Shown in pieces: positions 50,697 through 59,989 of a stretch of 64,000 nt of DNA; position 1 is the first letter of the stretch; each line of letters starts with the position of its first letter. The DNA is taken from contig NZ_BOOU01000076.1 of the NCBI RefSeq assembly GCF_016863395.1, forward strand, positions 1-64,000. Reading direction: 5' to 3'. The translations under genes and the position numbers were made by a program. Source of the DNA: Sphaerisporangium rufum (GTDB lineage Bacteria > Actinomycetota > Actinomycetes > Streptosporangiales > Streptosporangiaceae). The notes beneath the pieces are model-generated. The model saw only the letters and a list, made by a program, of their open reading frames with translations, was not told the origin of the DNA and made no database searches.

Positions 50697-52079
50697 TTAG
50701 CTGTCCGCAAGTGCGGCGAGGGCGCTGGTGAAGGCCTCGGCGGGCGGGCTGACCAGACCCGCGCCGACCTGCCCGGTCCCGGCCACCCGGCCGGCGATGC
50801 CGGTGTTCACGACCGGCAGCGACCCGGTCCGCGCCACCAGCGCCACGTCGATCCCGGTGGGCGTGCCGCGGAACCCCAGCCCGGGGATCTGGTACGCCGG
50901 ATGCTCGGCCAGCGTGATCTCGTACATCGACCCGGTGGCGGCCACCGCGTCCGCCACGTCACCGCCGACGAAGCGGACGATCGCCGGCGCCGCCGCCATG
51001 GCGAACCCGCCGAGCCCGGAGGTCTCGGTGATCGTCGAGTCGCCGATGTCGGGATTGGCGTCGTCCGGGCCGAAGGCGCCGAGATAGAGCCCGTCCGGAA
51101 CCCCGGCCGGCCCGGTGAACCAGCGGTCGCCGAGCCCGGAGACCTGGATGCCGAAATCGGTGCCGTTGCGGGCCATGGCCACGACCATCGACGAGCCGGG
51201 CACGTCGCGGGCCGCGTCCGCGCCCGCCTTCCCGGCGGCCATGCCGGCGTTCAGGAAGAAATGATCGTTTCCGTTGATGAACCGGAGCACCTCGGCGGCG
51301 TGCCGCGGCGCCGCGTCGACGATGGCCGGCGCCAGCTCGCGGACCAGTAGCGAGGTGGCCGCGCGGTTGCGGTTGTGCAGCTCGTCGCCCATCTGCAGCG
51401 CCTGGGCGATCATCGACCGCAGGTCCACCGGGCCGCTGATCGCCAGCGCCGCGGCCAGCACCGGGCCGAGCACCTCGCCCATCCAGCGCAGCCGCTCGAT
51501 CACCTCCGCGCCGTAGGCGCCGTACCGCAGCACCTTGCCCAGCCCCTCGTTGAGCGAGCAGTACGCGGTGCCGCCGTGCTCGGCGTCGACGACCTCGAAC
51601 ATCCACATGGACGGGCTGACCACCCCGGCCATCGGGCCGACCGTGCGGTGGTGGTGGCAGGAGTCCAGCGCCACCGCGCCCGACGCCAGCAACCGCTCCG
51701 CCTCCGGCGCGTCGGCCGCCAGGCCCTCGAACACGGCGGCGCCGATGAGCGCGCCGCGCAGCGGCCCGGAGGCGCGCTCCCACTCGATGGGCGGCCCGGC
51801 GTGCAGGAACGTTCCCGGCGGCAGGTCCAGGACCTCGCGCGCCGGGCGCACTCCGGACAGCCGCGGCCGGGCCGACAGCATGCGGCCCACCGCGATCTCG
51901 TTGGCACGGGCGCGGCGCGGGTCGGCCAGCACCCGGGCCAGCGCCTCTACGGTGCCCGGCAGCGGCGGGCGCCAGTCGACGCCCAGCCGGGGCACCGCCT
52001 GCCGGTCCAGGGCCTCGGCGAGTACGGAGGCGCCCGCGGTGATCACCCGCGGCTCGCCGTCGAGCAGGGGCAGCGTCAC
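50697..52079 (-). CDS. allG: AllG-like (DUF1116/YlbE) oxamate carbamoyltransferase subunit
   Basis: 460-aa DUF1116 protein, the YlbE/AllG family. In E. coli, FdrA (AllF), YlbE (AllG) and YlbF (AllH) together form oxamate carbamoyltransferase, which converts oxalurate plus phosphate to oxamate and carbamoyl phosphate at the end of anaerobic allantoin breakdown. Conserved blocks: PREVLDLPPGT-like AREVLDLPPGTFLHAGPPIE, DSCHHHRTVGPMAGVVSPSM, GDELHNRNRAATSLL and FGIQVSGLGDRWFTGPA. GTG start overlaps the FdrA stop. Third gene of the AllH, FdrA, AllG operon. Confidence 0.85.
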   Translation of the reverse strand: MTLPLLDGEPRVITAGASVLAEALDRQAVPRLGVDWRPPLPGTVEALARVLADPRRARANEIAVGRMLSARPRLSGVRPAREVLDLPPGTFLHAGPPIEWERASGPLRGALIGAAVFEGLAADAPEAERLLASGAVALDSCHHHRTVGPMAGVVSPSMWMFEVVDAEHGGTAYCSLNEGLGKVLRYGAYGAEVIERLRWMGEVLGPVLAAALAISGPVDLRSMIAQALQMGDELHNRNRAATSLLVRELAPAIVDAAPRHAAEVLRFINGNDHFFLNAGMAAGKAGADAARDVPGSSMVVAMARNGTDFGIQVSGLGDRWFTGPAGVPDGLYLGAFGPDDANPDIGDSTITETSGLGGFAMAAAPAIVRFVGGDVADAVAATGSMYEITLAEHPAYQIPGLGFRGTPTGIDVALVARTGSLPVVNTGIAGRVAGTGQVGAGLVSPPAEAFTSALAALADS

Positions 52080-53518
52080 GAGTCACTCCCGGTCAGGCGC
52101 GCGGCGTGCCGGGCGGCGGCCGCGTTGGACAGGAACACCGACGCGCCGGCCGAACGCAGCGCCTCGGCCTGCCGGTGCAGGTCCTGCGGGTCGGCGGCGG
52201 TGCCGACCAGCGCCACCACCACGGCGGTACCCCGCGCGCGGACCTCCTCGACCGCCGGGACCAGCGCGGCGGCCGGGTCGGGCTCGGCGGCGTGCCCGAG
52301 CACCACGTCCAGCAGCACCACCCCCGACGCCTGGCGCAGCGCGGCCAGCCGGACGGTCGGGTCGATCATCGGGTGCGCCCGGCCGAGGGTGTACTCGTCG
52401 GCGCCGAAGTCGGTGAAGGTGTCGGTGCCGGCGACCAGCCGCGCCTCCTCGCACAGCGTGCCGCCCGCGTACAGGCCGCACAGCCCCACCGCCCCCGGCC
52501 GGTCCGTGTCCGGCCGGTCCGTGTCCGGCCGGTCCTCCGCGTCCGGCCGGTCTCGGTTCGGGCGGTCCGGGTTCGGCCACGACGGCCAGTCCGGCACCGG
52601 GCGGCCCAGCGCCGCCAGCGCGCGCTCGGCGGCCGTGGTCAGATCGCCGGGGCCGTCGCCCAGCATGGCGGTCACCACCGGGGTGGCCAGTCCGGCGACC
52701 GCCGCGCGCACCCGGGCCGCCACCTCGGGCGCGGGCGGCTTGCCCACCAGCACGATCAGCTCGGTGGCCGGATCGGCGTCCAGCGCGTCCAGCGCGGCCA
52801 GCGTGGAGCGCCCGCCCACCTGTGCCGACAGGTCACGCCCGCCCACCCCCAGGACGTGGCTGACGCCGGTGCCCGCGTGGTCCAGCAGGCAGGTGATCTG
52901 TTGGGCGCCGGTGCCGGAGGCGGCCACCAGGCCGACCGGGCCGGGCCGCAGCACGTTGGCGAAGCCGAGCCCGGCGCCGCCGACCACGGCGGTGCCGCAG
53001 TCCGGCCCCATGACCAGCACGCCCCGCTCGCCGGCCCGCTCCTTGAGTAGCACCTCCTGCTCGACCGGGACGTTGTCACTGAAGATCATCACTGACAGCC
53101 CGGCCTCGACGGCGTCCAGCGCCTCGGCGAAGGCGTGCTCGCCGGGCACCGACACCAGCGCCAGCGTCGCCTCGAACGTCCGGGTCGCGGCCCGGGTGGT
53201 GCGCGGTGCCCGCTCGGCCGCCGTCGCCGCCGACCGGCCGGCCATGGCCAGCGCGGCGAACTGCCGGTCCAGCTCCGCGGCCGCCTCGCGCAGCGCCGAC
53301 GCCGTGTCCGCCCGCACCGCCACCAGCAGGTCGGACGGGCCGGCCTGCGGCACCGCGAACCCCGCGTCGCGCGCCAGCCCGACGTTGAGCGCGGTCGCCA
53401 TCGCGACCATCGCCACCTCGACGCCGGGCCGGTCGCCCAGCGCCCGGCTCAGCCGCATGAGGCTCACCGAGTCGTGGTACACCCCCGCCCGGACCTCCAC
53501 CAGATCGGTGCCGGTCAA
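52076..53518 (-). CDS. fdrA: FdrA (AllF)-like protein, oxamate carbamoyltransferase subunit
   Basis: 480-aa FdrA-family protein with two succinyl-CoA-synthetase-like (ATP-grasp-type CoA-binding/ligase) halves. Conserved: VEVRAGVYHDSVSLMRLSRA, MIFSDNVPVEQEVLLKERA, GVLVMGPDCGTAVVGGAGLGF, GLVAASGTGAQQITCLLD, and LCGLYAGGTLCEEA. TTG at 53518 is chosen for its GGGGG upstream and a normal N-terminus; GTG at 53500 is an alternative. A linker of DRPDTDRPDTDRP repeats separates the halves. Its TGA overlaps the AllG GTG. Likely partner of AllG and AllH in one enzyme complex. Confidence 0.86.
   Translation of the reverse strand: MTGTDLVEVRAGVYHDSVSLMRLSRALGDRPGVEVAMVAMATALNVGLARDAGFAVPQAGPSDLLVAVRADTASALREAAAELDRQFAALAMAGRSAATAAERAPRTTRAATRTFEATLALVSVPGEHAFAEALDAVEAGLSVMIFSDNVPVEQEVLLKERAGERGVLVMGPDCGTAVVGGAGLGFANVLRPGPVGLVAASGTGAQQITCLLDHAGTGVSHVLGVGGRDLSAQVGGRSTLAALDALDADPATELIVLVGKPPAPEVAARVRAAVAGLATPVVTAMLGDGPGDLTTAAERALAALGRPVPDWPSWPNPDRPNRDRPDAEDRPDTDRPDTDRPGAVGLCGLYAGGTLCEEARLVAGTDTFTDFGADEYTLGRAHPMIDPTVRLAALRQASGVVLLDVVLGHAAEPDPAAALVPAVEEVRARGTAVVVALVGTAADPQDLHRQAEALRSAGASVFLSNAAAARHAARLTGSDS
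52496..52552. repeat. 15-bp tandem repeat in fdrA linker
   Basis: CGGCCGGTCCGTGTC is repeated exactly at 52496-52510 and 52511-52525, with degenerate copies to 52552. In the protein it reads as the DRPDT linker. Its length is a multiple of three, so changes would keep the frame. Confidence 0.8.
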
Positions 53519-53580
53519 CGGACGGCCCCCGCTCGTTCCATGCCTTCCTCCACCCGTCGTGCGGCCGCCCCGCCGGCCGC

Positions 53581-54537
53581 CTACCTGCTGGTCGGTACCC
53601 CCGCGCCCGGGCGTTCCAGCCGCTTGAGGCCCGCCGGCGGGCCGGGCGGCGGGCCCGGGGCCGGCCGGCCGAGGGCCAGCACCGCCGCGGCGCCGGCCCG
53701 CAGCCCCCAGGCCAGGTCGGCGCCCGAGGTGTGCCCGACGCAGAGCAGCCGCCGCACCGCCGGCTCCAGCGGTCCGCGCCCGGCCAGGCCGCGCAGCACC
53801 GCGAGCACCTCCGCGCAGGCCTCGCCCCGGGCGGCGCAGCGCAGCAGCGCGGCCGAGATCATGGTGGTCCGGGTGGCGGCGTCGAACGCGACCGTCGCGG
53901 CCAGCCAGTCGGCGACCCACACCGCGCGGCCGGCGCCGGTCGCCGCACCCAGGTGCCGCAGCGCCACCAGCAGCCCGGCCAGCATGTCGTCCCCGCTCGG
54001 GGTGAGCCCGGGGCCGAGCCCCATCAGCCGCTCGGCGGCGGTGATCGCATCCAGCAGCGACCCGCGGGCGCAGCCGGCGGCCAGCAGCGCGCCGGCGCCC
54101 GCCGGGTCGATGCCGGTGCCGCGGCCGGTCCCCCGGCACGCCGCGTCGTAGGCGGGCAGCATCGCCGCCAGCGCGGGAGCCTGGACCGGGCCGAGCGGCG
54201 GCGCCGGGTCCCACCAGCGGCGCACCCCCACCGTCACCCGGCCGAGCTCCACCGCGCCGTCGCCCACCGCAGCGTCCTCCCCGGCGCCGGTCGCGGGCAG
54301 CGCGTCCACCACGACCGCGTTCGGCAGCCGGGTCGCCGCGCCGGTCACCACCGCGACGACCGACGGCTCAAGGTCGGTGCGGACCTCCAGGTAGACCACC
54401 TGCGGAAAGGCCGCGAGCACTCGGGCCGGCTGCCGCGCCGCCTCCAGCACCGGCCGCAGCGCCACGCTCGCCGCGCCGAACGCCTTCCTCCGTGCCGGCG
54501 GTCGCTGCGCCCGTACCGTCCGCATGCCCGTTGTCAC
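53581..54537 (-). CDS. allH: AllH-like (DUF2877/YlbF) protein
   Basis: 318-aa DUF2877 protein (YlbF/AllH), the third subunit of the oxamate carbamoyltransferase-type complex. The characteristic stretch is AAERLMGLGPGLTPSGDDMLAGLLVALR, then MISAALLRCAARGEACAEVLAVL. A poorly conserved Pro/Gly-rich tail ends the protein. GTG at 54537 has GGGGGAGG 6 nt upstream; ATG at 54525 is an alternative. First gene of the operon, divergent from PucR, which is its likely regulator. Confidence 0.83.
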   Translation of the reverse strand: MTTGMRTVRAQRPPARRKAFGAASVALRPVLEAARQPARVLAAFPQVVYLEVRTDLEPSVVAVVTGAATRLPNAVVVDALPATGAGEDAAVGDGAVELGRVTVGVRRWWDPAPPLGPVQAPALAAMLPAYDAACRGTGRGTGIDPAGAGALLAAGCARGSLLDAITAAERLMGLGPGLTPSGDDMLAGLLVALRHLGAATGAGRAVWVADWLAATVAFDAATRTTMISAALLRCAARGEACAEVLAVLRGLAGRGPLEPAVRRLLCVGHTSGADLAWGLRAGAAAVLALGRPAPGPPPGPPAGLKRLERPGAGVPTSR

Positions 54538-54695
54538 TCCGTGCCTCCCCCTCGGTCCACGGAGACCGTAGGCAGGTCATGCGGACCGGCCGTACGGAGA
54601 AAGATGCCAACAGTTCACTGCGGAGTTGGCTCTTGTTGACAGACAGTTGCTCCGTCAGAATCACTCAAACGACGTTTCACCCTGGAGCATCCGGC

Positions 54696-56261
54696 ATGAC
54701 CGCTGATCCGTCACCCCCCGCGATGCGCGCGTCCTCCACCGGCACCATCATCCACGGGCTGTCGGTGGGGGAGGTGCTCGGCGTCTCCACCCTGGCCGGG
54801 GCCCGCCTGATCGGCGGAGCCGGCGGGATAGGCCGCATCGTCCAGCGTCTCAACGTCATGGAGGTCCCCGACATCCTGGCCTGGGTCAAGCCGCACGAGC
54901 TGCTGCTGACCACCGGCTACCCGCTGCGCAACACCCCCCAGTCGCTCGGCCGGCTGGTCGCCGACCTCGACGAGCGCGGCCTGGCCGCACTCGGCATCAA
55001 GCTCGGCCGGTACCTCGACGAGCTGCCCGCCGAGATGGTCGAGCAGGCCGACCGGCTCGGCTTCCCGCTCATCCTGCTGCCCAACGACGTCGGCTTCGAC
55101 GACATCCTCAACCAGGTGCTCACCGACATCCTCAACCGGCAGGCCGCGCTGCTGGCCCGGGCCGAGGAGGCGCACCGGGCGCTGGTGCAGATCGTGCTGG
55201 CCGGCGGCGGGCTCGGCGAGGTGGTGGCCGAGGTCGCCGGGCTGCTCGCCACCTCGGTCGCGGTGCTCGACCCGGCCGGGCGGGTGCTCGCCGCGGCCGG
55301 CGACCCGCCGATGGCGGCCGCCGTCCCGGCCCGCTCCGGCGGCGACTACACCGTCGTCCCGGTCGTCGCCGGCGGGCACCACCACGGGCGGATCGTCGCC
55401 CGCACCCCGGCCGGCGCCGTCCAGGAGGGCGACATCGGCATCCTGGAACGCGCGGCGACCGTGGCCGCGCTGGTGGTCACCCGGCAGGAGGCGGTCACCG
55501 CCGTCGAGAGCAAGTACCGGGCCGACTTCCTGCGCGACGTCATCACCGGCCGCGGCGGCCCGCGCGTCGCCGCCCGCGCCCGCGCCTTCGGCTGGGACCT
55601 GGAACGCCCGTCCAACGTCGTCGTCGCCGAGATCGACCCCGACCACGAGGTGCCGCCCGACCGGCTGCTCAACGCCTGGATCGCCGCGCTGCGCCGGCAC
55701 GACCCGCGCGGCGCGCTGGCCGGTTTCTCCCACGAGGTCGTCGCGATCGTCGGCTCCGGGGTGGATCTCGGCCGGCTGACCCGGGACGCGGTGACCGCGT
55801 TCGCCGACAGCGGCCCGGCCAGCTTCTCCACCGGCATCAGCCGGGTCGCCGACGGCCCGGACTCGCTCCGCGACGCCTACGGCCAGGCGCTCAAGGCCGC
55901 GCGCGTGGGCCGGCAACTGCACGGCGCCGGCGCCGCGGCCCACTTCGACGAGCTCGGGGTGTACCGGCTGCTGACCCTGGTCAACGACACCGCCGAGTTG
56001 CACGCCTTCGTCCGGGAGACCCTGGGCCCGCTGGCGCTGGACGACGACGCGGAGAACGCCGACCTGCGGCGCACCCTGCAAGTGCTGCTGGAGACCAACC
56101 TGAACGTCGCCGAGACCGCCCGCCGCCTGCACTTCCACTACAACACGCTGCGCTACCGGATCGGCAAGCTGGAACGCCTACTCGGCAACTTCACCGAGGA
56201 CGCCCACCTCCGCCTCAACCTCACCCTCGCCCTCCACGTCCTCCGCATGCGCGGCATCTGA
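54696..56261 (+). CDS. pucR: PucR-family purine-catabolism regulator
   Basis: 521-aa regulator. Residues about 20-140: PucR sensor domain (LSVGEVLGVSTLAGARLIGG...NVMEVPDILAWVKPHELLLTTGYPL). Middle: GGDEF-like/GAF region. C-terminus: HTH_30 motif LLETNLNVAETARRLHFHYNTLRYRIGKLERLLG. The ATG at 54696 has GGAG at 9 nt; longer frames open into the AllH promoter. TTGACA at 54637-54642 may be its -35. Its divergent position makes the AllHFG operon the obvious target, with an allantoin-derived compound as effector. Confidence 0.9.
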   Translation: MTADPSPPAMRASSTGTIIHGLSVGEVLGVSTLAGARLIGGAGGIGRIVQRLNVMEVPDILAWVKPHELLLTTGYPLRNTPQSLGRLVADLDERGLAALGIKLGRYLDELPAEMVEQADRLGFPLILLPNDVGFDDILNQVLTDILNRQAALLARAEEAHRALVQIVLAGGGLGEVVAEVAGLLATSVAVLDPAGRVLAAAGDPPMAAAVPARSGGDYTVVPVVAGGHHHGRIVARTPAGAVQEGDIGILERAATVAALVVTRQEAVTAVESKYRADFLRDVITGRGGPRVAARARAFGWDLERPSNVVVAEIDPDHEVPPDRLLNAWIAALRRHDPRGALAGFSHEVVAIVGSGVDLGRLTRDAVTAFADSGPASFSTGISRVADGPDSLRDAYGQALKAARVGRQLHGAGAAAHFDELGVYRLLTLVNDTAELHAFVRETLGPLALDDDAENADLRRTLQVLLETNLNVAETARRLHFHYNTLRYRIGKLERLLGNFTEDAHLRLNLTLALHVLRMRGI

Positions 56262-56275
56262 CCGCGGATGAGCGA

Positions 56276-56365
56276 GCCTCTGACCGCGTCGCTGGTGCCG
56301 AACCGGACGTCCCACTCGTCATCGGACGGCGGCAGCGTCACTCGATCTCCGCGCTTCGGGCTCAT
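56276..56365 (-). pseudogene. Truncated toxin partner of Phd-like antitoxin
   Basis: Directly coupled to the antitoxin (ATGA overlap at 56362-56365) is a frame starting MSPKRGDRVTLPPSDDEWDV followed by RFGTSDAVRG. This is the N-terminus of the RelE-like toxin that usually follows this antitoxin type, in which a Trp-containing Glu-Glu-Leu helix (WEELC...) comes next. Here similarity stops after about 30 codons, 15 bp before the convergent pucR stop, and the frame runs on into pucR antisense. The toxin was probably cut off by a deletion. Confidence 0.6.
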
Positions 56366-56832
56366 GGTGAAACCTGCACCGGCCCGAAGTCCCCGCTCGT
56401 GGGCCGGCGAGCCTCGGCGTACCGAGCAGGATCGGCCTTGATCCGGGCGGTGGCCCGCCAGCCCGCGATGACCTCCTGGAGGGTCGCGTCGACCTCCAGT
56501 TCGGCCGCGTCGGAGAGAGCTTCGACCAGCTCCAGCGTGAAGGCGCGAAGTTCGTCCGAGGACAGGTGGCGAACCCAGGGAAAGACTTCAGGCATGGCGA
56601 TGACCAGCGCACGCGCGGTCGGATCATGCTTGATCAACGCAAGGAACAGCCGGGATGCCGTGGCCAGCGTCCGTTCGCGTTCCTCCTCCCGGTCCGCCGC
56701 GGTCAGGTAGAAGTCGGGAGCGTCGCGATGCGTGACCCGCACCCGGCCCAGGCGCGCCGCGCGCTCGGCGACCGCCCGAGGATTTCTGGACAGGTCAGAG
56801 AAGGTCACCGCGTCAGCATGGCTGGTGCTCAC
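56362..56832 (-). CDS. Phd/YefM-like antitoxin
   Basis: 156-aa protein with an N-terminal Phd-type DNA-binding part (VTFSDLSRNPRAVAERAARLGRVRVTHRDAPDFYLTAADREE) and a helical C-terminal extension (SRLFLALIKHDP...AFTLELVEALSDAAELEVDATLQEVIAGW). This long antitoxin type normally precedes a small toxin gene. The GTG at 56832 lies 6 nt after TACGCT, giving a leaderless mRNA. The adjacent palindrome is its likely operator. The toxin is truncated, so the antitoxin is now orphaned here but may bind other targets. Confidence 0.75.
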   Translation of the reverse strand: MSTSHADAVTFSDLSRNPRAVAERAARLGRVRVTHRDAPDFYLTAADREEERERTLATASRLFLALIKHDPTARALVIAMPEVFPWVRHLSSDELRAFTLELVEALSDAAELEVDATLQEVIAGWRATARIKADPARYAEARRPTSGDFGPVQVSP

Positions 56833-56838
56833 TCCACG

Positions 56839-56862
56839 AGCGTATCTCAGAACACGTTCTGA
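56839..56862 (-). promoter_or_regulatory. Palindromic operator and -10 of Phd-like gene
   Basis: TCAGAAC-AC-GTTCTGA (56847-56862) is a perfect 7-bp inverted repeat with a 2-bp centre; on the minus strand TACGCT (56844-56839) follows immediately and the GTG start comes 6 nt later. Phd proteins repress by binding such sites. The 56863-56990 gap beyond it shows nothing else. Confidence 0.6.
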
Positions 56863-56990
56863 TCAACGTCTGATCGTCTCAGGTCTCCACTCGTAATCCA
56901 ATGGCCGGTCGACCTGGACGCCGGCCGGCCGGTGTACCGGCACAGCATCTGCCCGGCGGCCCGGCGGCCCGGCGGTCTCGGCGGCGCGGC

Positions 56991-58052
56991 TCAGGCGTTG
57001 GCCGGCAGGTCCGTGCCGGCGCCGCGCTTGCGCGACCGGACGTCGCCGAACCGGTGCTCGGGCAACGTCCGTTCGCCGGCACCCTCCACGACGAAGCCGG
57101 CGTCCTCGATCATCTTCAGGTCGAGATGCCCCTCCTGCCCTTCGCTGGTCAGGTAGTCGCCCAGGAAGATGGAGTTCGCCAGATACAGGGCGAGCGGCTG
57201 CAGGGTGCGCAGGTGCAGCTCCCGGCCGCCGGCCACCCGCACCTCGACGTCCGGATGCACCAGTCGCACCATGGCCAGGATGCGCAGGCAACGATTCGGG
57301 GTGAGCCGCCACTCGCCGGCCAGCGGCGTGCCCTGGAACGGGATCAGGAAGTTGACCGGGACCGATTCCACGTCGAGCTCCCGTAGCGCCAGCGCGACGT
57401 CGGCCAGGTCCTCGTCGCGCTCGCCCATCCCGGCGATCAGCCCGGAACACGGGGACATCCCCGCCGCCTTGGCCTGGGTGACCGTGTCCACCCGATCGTC
57501 GAAGTCGTGCGTAGAGCAGATGTTCCCGTAGTTGGCGCGCGCGGTGTTGAGGTTGTGGCTGTAGGCGTCGGCGCCCGCCTGGCGTAAGCGTTCGGCCTTG
57601 CCATCGGAGAGGAACCCCAGGCAGGCGCAGACCTCCACATCCGGATGGCGCTCCTTGATCGCCTCGATGGTGCGCGACACCCGCTCGACGTCGCCATCGG
57701 TGGGCCCCCGGCCGCTGCCGACCAGGCAGACCCGCTTGGCGCCGCCGGCCACGCCCGCCGCGGTGACCGACAGGACCTCGTCCGGCTTGAGCCAGGTGTA
57801 CTTGAGGATGTCCGCCTGCGAGCCCGACCGCTGCGAGCAGTATCCGCAGTCCTCCGGGCACAGGCCGCTCTTGAGGTTCACCAGGTAGTTCAGCTTCACC
57901 CGGTTGCCGAAGTAGTGGCGGCGGACCCGGTGCCCGGCGGCGATCACCTCGAGGATCTCACCGTCGTCGCTGCGCAGCACCGACAGCGCCTCCTCGCGGG
58001 TGATGGACTCGCGGGCGATGGCCTTGCCGGCCAGCTTCATGAAGGGGCTCAT
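56991..58052 (-). CDS. bioB: Biotin synthase
   Basis: 353-aa radical SAM enzyme that inserts sulfur into dethiobiotin. The SAM cluster motif is [10 protein letters not shown] (C-x3-C-x2-C); NLKSGL precedes it. Other conserved parts: [67 protein letters not shown] and [26 protein letters not shown]. Starts at ATG 58052 or the in-frame ATG at 58040. It stands alone; bioA, bioD and bioF are not in the window. Confidence 0.96.
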   Translation of the reverse strand: MSPFMKLAGKAIARESITREEALSVLRSDDGEILEVIAAGHRVRRHYFGNRVKLNYLVNLKSGLCPEDCGYCSQRSGSQADILKYTWLKPDEVLSVTAAGVAGGAKRVCLVGSGRGPTDGDVERVSRTIEAIKERHPDVEVCACLGFLSDGKAERLRQAGADAYSHNLNTARANYGNICSTHDFDDRVDTVTQAKAAGMSPCSGLIAGMGERDEDLADVALALRELDVESVPVNFLIPFQGTPLAGEWRLTPNRCLRILAMVRLVHPDVEVRVAGGRELHLRTLQPLALYLANSIFLGDYLTSEGQEGHLDLKMIEDAGFVVEGAGERTLPEHRFGDVRSRKRGAGTDLPANA

Positions 58053-58209
58053 GCCAACGATCCTGGCACAGCGGTGAACGCCCGGACCGGGACAGAATGG
58101 TCGCGTTCGACCACGGCCGGCGGCTCCGCCATCGGCATCGGCCGGGCCGCCACGTGACCCCTATGGCCAAGCTCTCAAGGCCGTCCAGGTGGACCGCCAC
58201 TGGCGGGGA

Positions 58210-59787
58210 TCATGGCCGGGCCGGGATGAGGCGCAGGGCGCGGAGTTCCTCGTCCAGGGCTTGGACGTGCTTGTTGTCCGTCCATGGGCGCAGGCGTGCG
58301 TGGGACTGGCGTACGGAGTCGGTCAGCCGGCCGGAGCTGTGCGCGACGGTGATCCGGGCCGCCTCGCGAATCTTCTCGGTCGCGCCGGGTATCTCGCGCT
58401 TCTGGATCAGGGCACCGGCGTACCGGAGGAGGGTGCCGCCGCGGGCGGGCTTGCGCATCGGCCCGGTCAACGCCCGTTCGGCGGACGCGATCGCCTCGTC
58501 GGGGCGTCGCAGCGCGAGCATGCAGGACGCGGTGTGCCGCTCCACGCCGTGGGCCGTCCACCAGTACAGGTAGGCGGGGTCGGCTTCGTGACGCGGCTGA
58601 CCGGCCAGCAGGAGCGAGCGAGAGAGCGCGCGTTCGCTGCCCGCCGCGTCGCCGTTCATGGCCAGGATGCGCGCCAGGTCGACGGCGTGCAGGGAGCGGA
58701 ACAGCGGACTGGGGCTGTGCGTCGCCCAGCCCTGGGCGGCGTAGATGTGGTCCAGGGCCTCCCCGCCCTGTCCCTGGAAGCGCGCCATGTTCGCCAGGCA
58801 GGTGTGCAGGTAGGCGATCAAGGTGGGGTCGCGAATCTCGTGCGCCGCCGCCAGCCCTTCCCGGTAGCGGCTCCGGGCCCCGGCGTGGTCGAGCAGGTCG
58901 TGGTGCAGCCAGCCGGCGAGCTGGCTCAGCTCGGCGTAGGCGCGGACCAACCGGTGGCGCAGGCCGGGCAGCAAGGTCTCGCGGCGTAGCAGGTCGGTGA
59001 CCAGGGCACGCTGCCCGGCCACGGTCGGCAGCACCTTCGCCGGGCCGAAGTCGTCGTCCAGCCGGCGGCACCGGGCGGCGAGCTTCTCGATGACCTCCAC
59101 GGTCGCGCCGTCCACCCGGGCGGTGGCCCGCACCGCGACGGCCAGCCGGTCCTGCTCGGGCGGCGAGAGATGGCGCAGCAAGACCAACGCGGGGGTGCCA
59201 CCGAGCGCCAGGGCCAGTTCGAAGAGCAGATCGCGGCGCTTCACATCGGCCTCCTCGGCTCCGAGGGCGCGCAGCAGTGCCGCGCACTCCTTGGCCGCCG
59301 GGGCCGGGAACGCCGGACGTGCTGCTTCCCCGTCCATCGTGGCATGGCCGACCGGCCGGACTGGGACGCCGGCAGGCCGGTGTGCCGGAAGGGGACGATG
59401 GTCCGTACGGTCGATGAGGTCGCGGTCCCGGACGGTGTAGGAGGCATAGACCTGATCGCTGACCAGGCGGCGGGCCGCCGTTCGGTAGCCCCGGGCGAAC
59501 AGCGCGATGGTGTGCGCCGTGGGCCGCATGCCGCGCTGCGGCCAATGCTCGAACTCGTACAGCCGGGACTCGCGCAGCGCGGCGGTACCGGCCGGGTCCA
59601 GATCGTTGTAGCGCGCGGCGGCTTCGGCGGCGGTGAAGCCGTAGGCGTACCGATGGACGCGCAGCGGGCTGGCGTCGTGGCATACCGAGAACAGGTCGGC
59701 GATCTGCTCGAAGTCATACCCCAACGCACGCAGTGCCGCGCTGCGCCGCCGGCATTCGAGCAGCGTGTGCGCACCTTCGCCTGGCAT
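58210..59787 (-). CDS. XRE-like regulator with TPR domain
   Basis: 525-aa protein of the actinomycete XRE/TPR type. N-terminal region (LECRRRSAALRALGYDFEQIADLFS) and a second conserved box (ESRLYEFEHWPQRGMRPTAHTIALFARGY) form the helix-turn-helix portion; from about residue 170 a helical TPR-like array follows (LVRAYAELSQLAGWLHHDLLDH, YLHTCLANMARFQGQGGEALDHI, DLARILAMNGDAAGSERALS). Proteins of this type often pair with an anti-sigma-type ATPase, as with the divergent gene at 59990. The signal is unknown. Confidence 0.8.
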   Translation of the reverse strand: MPGEGAHTLLECRRRSAALRALGYDFEQIADLFSVCHDASPLRVHRYAYGFTAAEAAARYNDLDPAGTAALRESRLYEFEHWPQRGMRPTAHTIALFARGYRTAARRLVSDQVYASYTVRDRDLIDRTDHRPLPAHRPAGVPVRPVGHATMDGEAARPAFPAPAAKECAALLRALGAEEADVKRRDLLFELALALGGTPALVLLRHLSPPEQDRLAVAVRATARVDGATVEVIEKLAARCRRLDDDFGPAKVLPTVAGQRALVTDLLRRETLLPGLRHRLVRAYAELSQLAGWLHHDLLDHAGARSRYREGLAAAHEIRDPTLIAYLHTCLANMARFQGQGGEALDHIYAAQGWATHSPSPLFRSLHAVDLARILAMNGDAAGSERALSRSLLLAGQPRHEADPAYLYWWTAHGVERHTASCMLALRRPDEAIASAERALTGPMRKPARGGTLLRYAGALIQKREIPGATEKIREAARITVAHSSGRLTDSVRQSHARLRPWTDNKHVQALDEELRALRLIPARP

Positions 59788-59989
59788 GGCCGCCCCGCCT
59801 CCCGGCTCGAACGCGTTTCCGAATGAGCGGATGTTATGCGATGAGTGATCGATCGGCTACCGAGAATGACGAACTTGAGGGGTCTCGGCTGGTGGCCGGC
59901 AGGTGATGGCCACCTGAGATCGGGTGTTCGCCAAGGTCAGAGGTGGCTCAGGGGTGGATGGCCGGTTCGCCGGCGGGTGGGATCGGCAG

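Noticed and set aside
56847-56862. LexA (SOS) box before the Phd-like gene
   Set aside because: The centre is 2 bp (GAAC-AC-GTTC) instead of the 4 bp needed for GAAC-N4-GTTC.
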